A stretch of DNA of 6,685 nt from DAOTVX01 sp034436015 (GTDB taxonomy: Bacteria > Chloroflexota > Anaerolineae > Anaerolineales > Villigracilaceae). Both the position numbers and the translations under genes were made by a program. Position 1 is the stretch's first letter; the number at the start of each line of letters is the position of its first letter. The notes under the pieces are model-generated. The model saw only the letters and a program-made list of their open reading frames with translations. It did no database searches and was not told where the DNA came from. Location of the stretch: positions 1 through 6,685 of the forward strand of contig DAOTWG010000016.1 of NCBI GenBank assembly GCA_034436015.1, written 5' to 3'. Of the stretch, positions 1 through 6,019 are shown piece after piece.

Positions 1-218
1 TGATGATGCAACTCGGCATGGACGGCGTCTTCGTCGGCTCGGGCATCTTCAAGTCCGGCGACCCGGCCAAGCGTGCCGCAGCGATCGTCAAAGCCGTCAC
101 CCACTACAACGATCCGGCCATCCTAGCCGAAGTCAGTAAGGGCTTGGGCGAGCCCATGGTTGGCCGGAGCATCGCTACTATGCCGGAAATCGAGAAGATT
201 GCCGGCAGAGGATGGTAA
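1..218 (+). CDS. pdxS: Pyridoxal 5'-phosphate synthase lyase subunit PdxS, C-terminal end (5' truncated by window)
   Basis: This is the last 71 codons plus a partial codon of PdxS, the (beta/alpha)8-barrel subunit. PdxS joins ribose 5-phosphate, glyceraldehyde 3-phosphate and ammonia to make pyridoxal 5'-phosphate in the cytoplasm. Directly visible are the very conserved stretch MMQLGMDGVFVGSGIFKS, whose GSGIF part is the phosphate-binding loop of the family, then DPAKRAAAIVKAVTHYNDP and a C-terminal tail ending in AGRGW. The full protein is normally about 290 residues, so roughly three quarters lie upstream of the window. The first ATG visible is internal: family members read L/M-M-Q-L-G here, so translation runs in from base 1. 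The gene ends 62 bp before pdxT on the same strand, the usual operon partner that supplies ammonia. Identification is secure from sequence alone. Confidence 0.95.
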   Translation, partial: MMQLGMDGVFVGSGIFKSGDPAKRAAAIVKAVTHYNDPAILAEVSKGLGEPMVGRSIATMPEIEKIAGRGW

Positions 219-280
219 GCAGGCACGGACAATAGACCGTTGACTACGGCCTACCGTCCATCGTTCCTTGTTCACCGCCT

Positions 281-859
281 ATGCGCATTGGAGTCCTGGC
301 CATCCAAGGCGATTTCGCCGAACACATCGCCATGCTTAAACGCCTCGGCGTTGAGGGCATGGAAGTCCGCTTGCCGCGCCACCTCGAGGGATTGGATGGA
401 CTGATTATCCCCGGCGGCGAATCCACCACCATCGGCAAGTTGGCAGCAGATTTCGGTTTACTGGAGCCGTTGCGCGAATTTGGTCGCTCACACGCCATCT
501 GGGGCACCTGCGCCGGGGCGATCTTTCTCTCAAAGGACGTCCGCCGCAATCAGCCTCTCCTCGGCCTGATGGACATCACCGTCCAGCGCAACGCCTTTGG
601 TCGCCAAGTCGATTCGTTCGAGGCGGATCTCGAGGTCAAAGCATTGCAGCAGGTCGCCAACTCGATACAACCGTTCCATGCGATCTTCATCCGCGCTCCT
701 ATTATCGAATCCACAGGAAAGGGCGTGGAAGTTCTGGCTACCTTGCCGGATGGACGCATTGTCGCCGCCCGGCAGGGGAAACTGCTGGCGACTTCGTTTC
801 ACCCTGAATTGACCGGAGATACGCGTTTTCACCAATTTTTCCTGGCCCTGGCGCGCTGA
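281..859 (+). CDS. pdxT: Pyridoxal 5'-phosphate synthase glutaminase subunit PdxT
   Basis: PdxT is the class I glutamine amidotransferase that hydrolyses glutamine and channels ammonia to PdxS; the two form a large cytoplasmic complex. At 192 residues it has the full family length. Visible landmarks: N-terminal MRIGVLAIQGDFAEH, oxyanion-loop GGESTT at 45-50, nucleophile Cys77 in WGTCAGA, the PdxT signature RNAFGRQVDSFE at 103-114, FIRAP at 136-140, and the His174/Glu176 pair in HPELT that completes the catalytic triad. All catalytic residues are present, so the enzyme should be active. The ATG at 281 matches the family N-terminus exactly. No clear Shine-Dalgarno sequence precedes it, so translation may depend on coupling or on weak initiation. 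It lies 62 bp after pdxS, in one presumed operon. The stop codon sits in the loop of an inverted repeat (846-900). Confidence 0.97.
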   Translation: MRIGVLAIQGDFAEHIAMLKRLGVEGMEVRLPRHLEGLDGLIIPGGESTTIGKLAADFGLLEPLREFGRSHAIWGTCAGAIFLSKDVRRNQPLLGLMDITVQRNAFGRQVDSFEADLEVKALQQVANSIQPFHAIFIRAPIIESTGKGVEVLATLPDGRIVAARQGKLLATSFHPELTGDTRFHQFFLALAR

Positions 860-900
860 TCCTTTGTCACGCTCCTGCCATTCCCGGCCAGGCGCCAGGG
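846..900. repeat. Inverted repeat across the pdxT stop codon (possible 3' stem-loop)
   Basis: CCCTGGCGC at 846-854 is perfectly complementary to GCGCCAGGG at 892-900, with a 37-base loop that contains the pdxT stop codon. An overlapping CCTGGCC (841-847) can also pair with GGCCAGG (886-892). The downstream bases are not T-rich, so this is not a classical intrinsic terminator. It could be an RNA-stabilising or attenuating stem at the end of the pdxST transcript, or chance in GC-rich sequence. Confidence 0.3.
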
Positions 901-928
901 ATGTCTGTCATACGGCGTTAGGGTCATT

Positions 929-1825
929 GTGACCATCCTTGTTCGCCCGCTCAATTTGCTCGACATCCCTGCTCTGCAACGCTATCGCCAAGCCGTTCTG
1001 CTCCTAGATAGCGCTGCGGGCTTAACGCGCGGCGATCCGCTGACAGCCGGCCAGTTGCTGGCGCATCTCGACCCACGTCGGCGGGTATACACGGCTATCT
1101 GGGAGACAGACAAGGTTACCTGTTTAGGGCAAGTTGCCTGTGCGCGCGGCGAACAATTAGCGCGCCTGACCTTCGTCGCGCCGTTGGACCAGGCAGCACA
1201 AGCGGTTCCTCTCTACGAACATCTTATCGCGCGCGCCGCGCAATGGGAAAAATGCTACCTGACGGCGGAAGTAGAGGAACGCAGCGCCCTCTTTCAGACC
1301 CTGCGGCTGGGGGGATTTACAACCTACGCATGGCAACGAATCTGGCTGTTGCCGCCCGGACCATCACGCGCCAAGCCGGCCCTCGTTTGGCGCGCTTTGC
1401 GGACCAGCTTGCTCGCGGAGGCGCAATCGCTATATGCTCAGATCGTCCCTTCCCTGTTGCAACCCATCGAATCGCCGCCAGAGCCGGGTTGCGGGCTGAT
1501 TTGCCGCGCCGGCGCGGTCAGTGCTTGGGCGCGCGTCGTCTCTGGCGCGCGCGGCGTCTGGGTACAGCCGCTCCTTCATCCAGATTTGGACTGCGCTCCC
1601 GAGCACTTGCTCGCGCTTGGACAGATTTTATCTCCGGGCGGCCGGCGCCCGGTATATCTCTGCGTTCGTTCCTATCAAGCTTGGTTGGAACCGTTGCTGG
1701 AAGACCTGGGAGCGCAGGCAGCGCCGCGTCAGGCCGTGATGGTCAAACGCCTGGCCGTTCCCCAAAAAGCCGAACAGCCCGTTCCCAGGTTGGGAAAAGC
1801 ATGGGTCAAGCCGGCAGCTTCCTGA
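929..1825 (+). CDS. GNAT acetyltransferase-like protein, probably two tandem GNAT folds
   Basis: A 298-residue soluble protein that resembles uncharacterised GNAT-family proteins, the fold that transfers acyl groups from acyl-CoA. The N-terminal half starts VRPLNLLDIPALQRYR (5-20), a typical GNAT opening. It reaches a motif-B-like segment, LFQTLRLGGFTTYAWQRIW (121-139), where 'LGF-Y' patterns normally close the domain. The second half (about 150-275) repeats the pattern, ending SYQAWLEPLLEDLGAQ (248-263) and then QAVMVKRL (268-275). A clear Q/RxxGxG/A acetyl-CoA loop is not evident in either half, so catalysis is uncertain and one or both halves may be degenerate. The start is GTG at 929 with AGGG (920-923) five bases upstream. 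The C-terminal tail (276-298) is Pro/Lys-rich. It lies between pdxT and the sigma factor and may be cotranscribed with either. No substrate can be inferred. Confidence 0.72.
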   Translation: MTILVRPLNLLDIPALQRYRQAVLLLDSAAGLTRGDPLTAGQLLAHLDPRRRVYTAIWETDKVTCLGQVACARGEQLARLTFVAPLDQAAQAVPLYEHLIARAAQWEKCYLTAEVEERSALFQTLRLGGFTTYAWQRIWLLPPGPSRAKPALVWRALRTSLLAEAQSLYAQIVPSLLQPIESPPEPGCGLICRAGAVSAWARVVSGARGVWVQPLLHPDLDCAPEHLLALGQILSPGGRRPVYLCVRSYQAWLEPLLEDLGAQAAPRQAVMVKRLAVPQKAEQPVPRLGKAWVKPAAS

Positions 1826-1850
1826 ACGTCCCGGTCATCACCTTGTCTGC
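1823..1850 (+). promoter_or_regulatory. Candidate ECF-type promoter before the sigma factor gene
   Basis: TGAACGT (1823-1829), beginning in the stop codon of the upstream gene, is followed after 15 bases by GTCTGC (1845-1850). GAAC at -35 and GTC at -10 with this spacing is the general pattern read by many ECF sigma factors, which commonly activate their own gene. Transcription would begin near 1857, about 28 bases before the ATG. Such a short pattern can occur by chance, so confidence is low. Confidence 0.25.
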
Positions 1851-1884
1851 CGTACCATTTTTGGATTCTCAATCGTCATAAAAA

Positions 1885-2478
1885 ATGAGCAGGTCCATGA
1901 GCTCCCCCAAACCACCTTTGCGCTCCCAAGAAATTGACCTGCTCCAACGCGCGCAACGACTGGAGGAATCGGCGCTGGCCGAAATCTTCGACAGGTACTA
2001 TCAGCCAATCTATCGGTATCTGTACCACCATCTAGGCCACGCGCCGACCGCAGAAGACCTGACCGCTGAGGTTTTTCGTCGCTTTCTGGAAGCCCTGCAC
2101 AGCCATCGCGGGCCGAACGCTTACTTACAAGCCTGGCTGTATCGCGTGGCGCATAACCTGCTAGTAGACGAACTGCGCCATCGCAAGTTCCAGGAGCAAG
2201 ATGCGCTGGAGGAGAATCTTCCTGACGCCGCTCCAGCAGTCGGATGGACAGTGCAACAACCGCCGACTCGTCAGGCCATACGGAGTGTTTTAAACACACT
2301 TTCTCCAAAACAACGCACCGTTCTGGTTTTGAAATACCTGGAAGACATGGAAAACGACGAAATTGCCCGCGTGATGAATTTGAGTGAAGGCGCCGTGCGC
2401 GCCTTACAGCAACGCGGCCTGCGCGCGCTTCAACGTCGTCTAAAACGCCGCGGCCTTCTCAGTTCGGAAGACTTATAA
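1885..2478 (+). CDS. ECF-type RNA polymerase sigma factor (sigma-70 family)
   Basis: A 197-residue group 4 (extracytoplasmic function) sigma factor with only regions 2 and 4. Region 2 spans about 30-100: LAEIFDRYYQPIYRYLYHH, then AEDLTAEVFRRFLEAL (56-71) and the region 2.4-like AWLYRVAHNLLVDELRHR (83-100), which should open and read the -10 element. An acidic/Pro-rich linker follows (105-130). Region 4 spans about 132-187, with LSPKQRTVLVLKYLEDMENDEIA and a helix-turn-helix ending in LSEGAVRALQQRGLRALQRRL, which reads the -35. The ATG at 1885 lacks a ribosome site. Met5 (ATG at 1897) has CAGG only 3 bases upstream, so the true start is uncertain by four residues. It lies 4 bp before a membrane DUF5667 protein, the classical sigma/anti-sigma layout. 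The signal it responds to cannot be read from the sequence. Confidence 0.93.
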   Translation: MSRSMSSPKPPLRSQEIDLLQRAQRLEESALAEIFDRYYQPIYRYLYHHLGHAPTAEDLTAEVFRRFLEALHSHRGPNAYLQAWLYRVAHNLLVDELRHRKFQEQDALEENLPDAAPAVGWTVQQPPTRQAIRSVLNTLSPKQRTVLVLKYLEDMENDEIARVMNLSEGAVRALQQRGLRALQRRLKRRGLLSSEDL

Positions 2479-2482
2479 AAAG

Positions 2483-3289
2483 ATGAATCGCCCAAAAGAT
2501 GAACAAGACGCTCTGAACCTGTTGCGCCAAGTCCCGCCGCCAAATCCGTTGCGGCAAGAGGCCGCGCGACGCACCTATTTGCAACAGGCGGCGCAATGGC
2601 GCGCCGAACGCATGGCGCGAGGCCGGTTCACCGGCCGTCCACGTCTTGCCTATCTCCGGCCGCTAGTGATGGCCTTGCTCCTCGTAGGGCTGATTCTCGT
2701 TGGTGTAAGCGGGACAGTCTACGCTGCCGACCAAGCCCGGCCAGGCGACCCTCTATACCCCCTTGACCGCTCCCTTGAAACATTGCAATTGCGCCTAACG
2801 CGCAACCCCCAACGCGCCACCGCTCTGCGCCTGGCATGTGCCGAGGAACGCCTGAGTGAAGCAGAATCCCTTGCCACGAGCGGCGACGTCGCGAATCTCG
2901 AAATCGCCCTGAACGCCTACGTGACAACACTTCTGTCCCTCCCCCCTTCCCCTGTCCTCGATCAAACTCTCTCTCACCATGAAATGCGTCTACGTCAGTT
3001 ATGGGATCATACGCCCGAGAGAGCGCGCCGCGGCCTGGAACGCGCCCTGGACGCCGTGAGCAAGGAACGTTCTGCTCCCCCCATGCCGCCTGCGCCATCC
3101 CATCACCCTACCCCCGCCCCCCATTCCACTCCTGCCGCGCCATCCGATTCTCGCCACGGCCCGCCCGAAGATCGCCCGGGTAAGGAAACCACAAGAACGC
3201 CAGGGCGTCCTGACGACACAGGGCCACGAGAAGACGAAAAAAATAAAGATGCCAGGCCTCCAAAAGGTCATCCAAAGGGCAAAGAATAA
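2483..3289 (+). CDS. Single-pass membrane protein with DUF5667-like domain, probable anti-sigma factor
   Basis: A 268-residue protein starting 4 bp after the sigma gene, so translation is probably coupled. Layout: a charged cytoplasmic N-terminus (1-58); one membrane helix (about 59-81, LRPLVMALLLVGLILVGVSG); then an outside domain that opens with ADQARPGDPLYPLDRSLETLQL (82-103). The 'GDPLYPLKR..E' start followed by Arg/Glu-rich helices (to about 190) is characteristic of DUF5667, a domain common beside ECF sigma factors in Chloroflexota and Actinomycetota. The tail (about 197-268) is Pro/Ser/His-rich, then Lys/Asp/Gly-rich and probably disordered, perhaps reaching through the envelope. The N-terminal part has no HxxxCxxC zinc motif; Cys119 is the only cysteine. 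If it restrains the sigma factor it does so without the ZAS zinc fold. The anti-sigma role is inferred from position and domain type. Confidence 0.82.
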   Translation: MNRPKDEQDALNLLRQVPPPNPLRQEAARRTYLQQAAQWRAERMARGRFTGRPRLAYLRPLVMALLLVGLILVGVSGTVYAADQARPGDPLYPLDRSLETLQLRLTRNPQRATALRLACAEERLSEAESLATSGDVANLEIALNAYVTTLLSLPPSPVLDQTLSHHEMRLRQLWDHTPERARRGLERALDAVSKERSAPPMPPAPSHHPTPAPHSTPAAPSDSRHGPPEDRPGKETTRTPGRPDDTGPREDEKNKDARPPKGHPKGKE

Positions 3290-3914
3290 CGTGTAACCTG
3301 TTCACGCCCCACCTACGCTACAAGGGATGGATGATAGAATGCATTCGGGTGGGAGCGACTCACACATCCAAGTCAAAAACACACCCAAGCACCCAAGGGC
3401 GGTACGATCCAAGCAACAAACGGAACCAGCACGAGAATCAAGCCGCCCCTCCCGGCAGGCAATGGCGCGAGCCCTTTGCACTCTTTTTCGCCATGGCGGG
3501 CACAGGAATCGCCGAAAAAATTTGGATCGCAAAGCGAGCGCATTTCCTCCCAAGCCTAGGCCGCACGTTCGACTGTTCTTTGGGACGACACCCTAAAATC
3601 GGCACGGGAACACCCTCCTTTCCCCAACATTGATGTCAATAGGAGTCTCCACGCAAAAGTGGTAGTACAACTCATTGTGCTGCAGAGCCATACCATGTAT
3701 CAACTCTTGAGTGAACCTATAAGGAGTTTCCTTCACGAGAACAACCAGCTACAAGCCTTCGCTTGGGCAAAGAGGAATTCTACTCGATTTCGAACGACTG
3801 CAACATGGAGAGCATGAGAGAAACGTTTACCGAACTTTAACCGTTGCTTTGCCGTCGCTTAACAGGAGATGATAAAATTAAACCAGGTGATTTCTCTGGC
3901 GACAAGGGTCTACC
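3290..3914. other. 625-bp intergenic stretch without a convincing gene
   Basis: No reading frame here resembles a known family. Open frames on + at 3327-3596 and 3331-3633 overlap each other in different frames, have poor codon bias and no ribosome site, so I do not call them. A small frame with GTG at 3659 (52 codons, to 3817) has AGGAG 13 bases upstream but no recognisable product. Structural items: a palindrome GAATGCATTC (3337-3346) flanked by CCCACC/GGTGGG arms (3308-3313 and 3348-3353); a palindrome CGCCATGGCG (3489-3498); and TTTTTCG (3484-3490) complementary to CGAAAAA (3513-3519). ACCCAAG occurs twice in tandem near 3384-3398. The right end carries the candidate promoter of the next gene. 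The stretch may hold a regulatory RNA or decayed coding DNA; neither is shown. Confidence 0.5.
3849..3878 (+). promoter_or_regulatory. Candidate sigma-70 type promoter for the glycosyltransferase-like gene
   Basis: TTGCCG (3849-3854) and TAAAAT (3873-3878) are separated by 18 bases, matching the TTGACA/TATAAT consensus at 4 and 5 of 6 positions. The start would fall near 3885, giving a leader of about 30 bases to the GTG at 3915. An ECF-like GAAC (3832-3835) ... GTC (3854-3856) pair overlaps it and is an alternative reading. Confidence 0.35.
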
Positions 3915-4976
3915 GTGGCTAACGTTCTTTTCATCGGCGGCTCTCTTAATCAGACAACCCAACTCCACCAAATTGCCGTGCATCTCTCGGCGCACAACTG
4001 CTATTTTTCTCCCTTCTATGCCGATGGGTTAGAGGCTTTTGCGGCACAACACAAGGTATTGGAATCTACCGTATTAGGAGGACGTCACCAACAAGAAACG
4101 CGGGCCTACTTGGCAGAACAGAGACTTCCCGTGGACGATCGCGGCAGACAACGTTCCTACGACTTAGTCGTCACCTGCTCCGATTTGATTGTGCCTCGCA
4201 ATATCCGCAAGACCCGCTTGGTGCTGGTGCAGGAAGGGATCACCGTTCCCGAAGGATTGCTCTTCCGTTTGGTCCGCGCCTTGCCGTTCCTCCCTCGCTA
4301 TCTGGCGGATACCGCTGCAACTGGTCTTTCCGACGCCTATGATCTTTTCTGTGTGGCCTCTGAGGGATATCGTCAATTGTTCATTCGCAAGGGGGTACGA
4401 CCAGAAAAAATCGCCGTGACGGGTATTCCTAATTTCGACAATTTCCGCATGTATCTCGACAACACATTCCCCCTACGTGGTTATGTTCTCGTAGCAACTA
4501 CTCCTTACCGAGAGACGGGGAAATTTGAAAACCGCCGCGCGTTTCTAGAAAAGTGTAAAAAGATCGCTGCTGGCAGACAGGTTATCTTCAAACTACATCC
4601 CCTAGAGAATGCGGCGCGCGCACGGCGTGAAATCACTGCTATCCTGCCAGAGGCGATCGTGCTGACCCACGGCAATGTCAACCACATGATTGCCAATGCC
4701 GAGGTGGTCATTACCCAACAATCCTCCTGCACCTACGTCGCCTTGGGGCTAGGTAAAGAACTCTATACCGATCTGAACCTAGAGGAATTAAGGCAGTTGA
4801 TGCCGCTCCAAAACGGCGGGGATTCGGCGCGACGCATCGCAGCCCTTTGCGAGCGACTCGTACAAATCCCTCTGACGACCCTGGAAACTCTCCGGCGAGT
4901 GTCTCGTCATCGGAAACATGCTCCCCGGTGGGCAAACCGCTTTCCAAAGTGCCGCTGGGAACCGCTGGAACACTAG
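3915..4976 (+). CDS. GT-B fold glycosyl-/glycerophosphotransferase-like protein (surface polysaccharide type)
   Basis: A 353-residue soluble protein with the two-Rossmann-domain layout of GT-B enzymes. The N-terminal domain starts MANVLFIGGSLNQTTQLHQIA and has strand/loop motifs YDLVVTCSDLIVP (82-94) and LVLVQEG (102-108). The hinge region holds VASEGYRQLFIRKGVRPEKIAVTGIPNFDN (147-176), where a pyrophosphate-linked donor enzyme usually has 'xxGxPxxD'. The C-terminal domain has FKLHPLEN (225-232), recalling the K-x-HP motif of CDP-glycerol glycerophosphotransferases and capsule (KpsC/KpsS-like) proteins. NVNHMIANAEVVITQQSS (254-271) stands where 'ADvLITDYSS' occurs in those families. The exact donor and acceptor are not identifiable. 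The start is GTG at 3915 with AAGGG (3904-3908) 6 bases upstream. The last 25 or so residues are unusually basic and Trp/Pro-rich and may be frameshifted or divergent. The next gene faces it from the other strand. Confidence 0.68.
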   Translation: MANVLFIGGSLNQTTQLHQIAVHLSAHNCYFSPFYADGLEAFAAQHKVLESTVLGGRHQQETRAYLAEQRLPVDDRGRQRSYDLVVTCSDLIVPRNIRKTRLVLVQEGITVPEGLLFRLVRALPFLPRYLADTAATGLSDAYDLFCVASEGYRQLFIRKGVRPEKIAVTGIPNFDNFRMYLDNTFPLRGYVLVATTPYRETGKFENRRAFLEKCKKIAAGRQVIFKLHPLENAARARREITAILPEAIVLTHGNVNHMIANAEVVITQQSSCTYVALGLGKELYTDLNLEELRQLMPLQNGGDSARRIAALCERLVQIPLTTLETLRRVSRHRKHAPRWANRFPKCRWEPLEH

Positions 4977-5010
4977 GGCAATCTCGAGGTCCTTGTACCC
5001 CGGCCAGTAG

Positions 5011-5048
5011 AATCAAAACCGATTCCCCCTGGCGCAGAGGAATCGGTT
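5011..5048 (-). terminator. Probable intrinsic terminator of the PHP gene
   Basis: AACCGATTCC (5017-5026) and GGAATCGGTT (5039-5048) form a perfect 10-bp inverted repeat with a 12-base loop. Read on the - strand, the stem is followed by a T-rich run (TTTTGATT, 5018 down to 5011), 34 bases past the PHP stop codon. On the + strand no T-run follows, so it works better for the - strand gene, though the stem could also stabilise the 3' end of the convergent + transcript. Confidence 0.55.
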
Positions 5049-5081
5049 CATCAAACGCATCCCCCTCATGATTCTCACAGG

Positions 5082-5837
5082 TTAATACGTTTGCGGCGCG
5101 GAGGTCCAACTACGGGCAAGCTTTATGGGAGCGCACGGATGGTCATTGCTGGTTACCCAACCTGTGTAACGCAAGGCGAGACCGAGTCCCCAACGCAAAA
5201 GAAAGTTGACGCCAGACTCCACCTGCATCACCGCCGCTTCCGTCCTCCGCGCGCACAACGCTTGACGTAGATCCTGCGCTGTTGTCCCCGGGAAGAAAGT
5301 CATGGCGGCGCCAATCTTATGCACCATATGAGCATCGCTGTTGCTCAACGACGCAAGCGGTAAATCAGGCCAAACGGTTTGTCTATGTTTCCCATTACCC
5401 CGGTGAAACAAACCGGCATTGAAGACCTCAATCCCTGCCAGAGAAGCCGCCAGCTCTGGATCATCGAGAATCTGGTGAATCACCCCGAATTTCATGCTCT
5501 GTCGCCCTCTGTTGCCAGGATGGGGAACAAAACACAACCCACCCTGATCGCGCACCCACCGAACAGTATCTCCGGCGGAAGATCCTTTCGGGGGAAGGCG
5601 ATCGACAAACAGAGCAACCATATGTCCGTCCGCAGTGGAAACCTCTACCCCAGGAATAACCTGGAGACCATAGGAGGCAGCCAAATCACGTCCCTCGAGG
5701 GCAGCCCGAATTTCATCATGGTCGGTAATGGCAATCACATTCAGGCCAACCTCTACTGCCCGCCTCAATACAGCCCGGACTGTCCCTGTACCATCCGGGC
5801 TATAGATAGTGTGAATGTGAAGGTCAGCATATCCCAT
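5082..5837 (-). CDS. PHP-domain metal-dependent phosphoesterase
   Basis: A 251-residue protein of the PHP superfamily, cytoplasmic hydrolases that use a cluster of about three metal ions to cleave phosphomonoesters or nucleotides. All signature motifs are in order: DLHIHT (His7, His9), YSPDGTG (Asp15), AITDHDE (Asp39, His40), PGVEVST (Glu65), GH (His72), VPHPG (His106) and NSDAH (Asp168, His170). Activity is therefore expected. It resembles the stand-alone PHP proteins rather than histidinol phosphatase or the DNA polymerase domain. The substrate is unknown. The frame stays open up to an ATG at 5945, but the extra 36 residues (FHIVMFRWVCLQYFY...) do not look like PHP. The ATG at 5837 starts directly before the first motif and has GAGG 5 bases upstream, so I chose it. 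The gene converges on the glycosyltransferase-like gene, with a hairpin terminator between them. Confidence 0.88.
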   Translation of the reverse strand: MGYADLHIHTIYSPDGTGTVRAVLRRAVEVGLNVIAITDHDEIRAALEGRDLAASYGLQVIPGVEVSTADGHMVALFVDRLPPKGSSAGDTVRWVRDQGGLCFVPHPGNRGRQSMKFGVIHQILDDPELAASLAGIEVFNAGLFHRGNGKHRQTVWPDLPLASLSNSDAHMVHKIGAAMTFFPGTTAQDLRQALCARRTEAAVMQVESGVNFLLRWGLGLALRYTGWVTSNDHPCAPIKLARSWTSAPQTY

Positions 5838-5940
5838 ATAGGCCTCAACATAAAAGTATTGCAGACAAACCCATCTGAACATCACGATATGGAAAACGCG
5901 GTATCCTTTTGCACAAGAGTTCCAACTGTCTTCGCTGCAC

Positions 5941-5967
5941 ATCATACTCTCCGCATATTAATGCCAA
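5941..5967 (-). promoter_or_regulatory. Candidate promoter of the PHP gene
   Basis: On the - strand TTGGCA (5967-5962) and TATGAT (5946-5941) each match the sigma-70 consensus at 5 of 6 positions, but the 15-base spacer is short. A start near 5934 would leave a leader of about 97 bases to the ATG at 5837. It would also exclude the ATG at 5945, which lies inside the -10 box, and so agrees with the shorter PHP protein. Confidence 0.28.
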
Positions 5968-5987
5968 TTAAAGGACGAGTTAACGCT

Positions 5988-6014
5988 TTGAAATGGTCGT
6001 GGCAGTGGTATAGG
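5988..6014 (+). promoter_or_regulatory. Candidate promoter of the small membrane protein, possibly leaderless
   Basis: TTGAAA (5988-5993) and TATAGG (6009-6014), 15 bases apart, lie so close to the ATG at 6020 that transcription would begin at or next to the start codon. No good ribosome site precedes that ATG, which would agree with a leaderless mRNA. The spacer is short and the -10 match moderate, so this is tentative. Confidence 0.25.
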
Positions 6015-6019
6015 GTGTA

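Noticed and set aside
1243..1881. Long + frame (212 codons) inside the GNAT-like gene
   Set aside because: Arg/Ala/Gly-rich out-of-frame shadow in GC-rich DNA; the overlapping GTG-started frame has the domain-like sequence.
3560..3600. GTTCGACT resembling a tRNA T-loop
   Set aside because: Flanking bases do not form a T-stem and no acceptor or anticodon arms are found.
3327..3633. Two overlapping + strand frames in the spacer (89 and 100 codons)
   Set aside because: They overlap in different frames, lack ribosome sites and family resemblance, and have no coding-like third-position bias.
3659..3817. 52-codon frame starting GTG with AGGAG upstream
   Set aside because: Spacing of 13 bases is long and the product is unrecognisable; kept only as a possible relic in the spacer entry.
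3869..3922. 17-codon leader peptide overlapping the GTG start of the glycosyltransferase-like gene
   Set aside because: AGGAG directly abuts its ATG, leaving no spacing for ribosome binding; too short to support.
4711..5109. Open - strand frame of 132 codons opposite the end of the glycosyltransferase-like gene
   Set aside because: TTG start without a ribosome site, two thirds antisense to a better-supported gene, contains the terminator hairpin, and no family is recognisable. The part at 4977-5082 does look somewhat protein-like, so it is noted.
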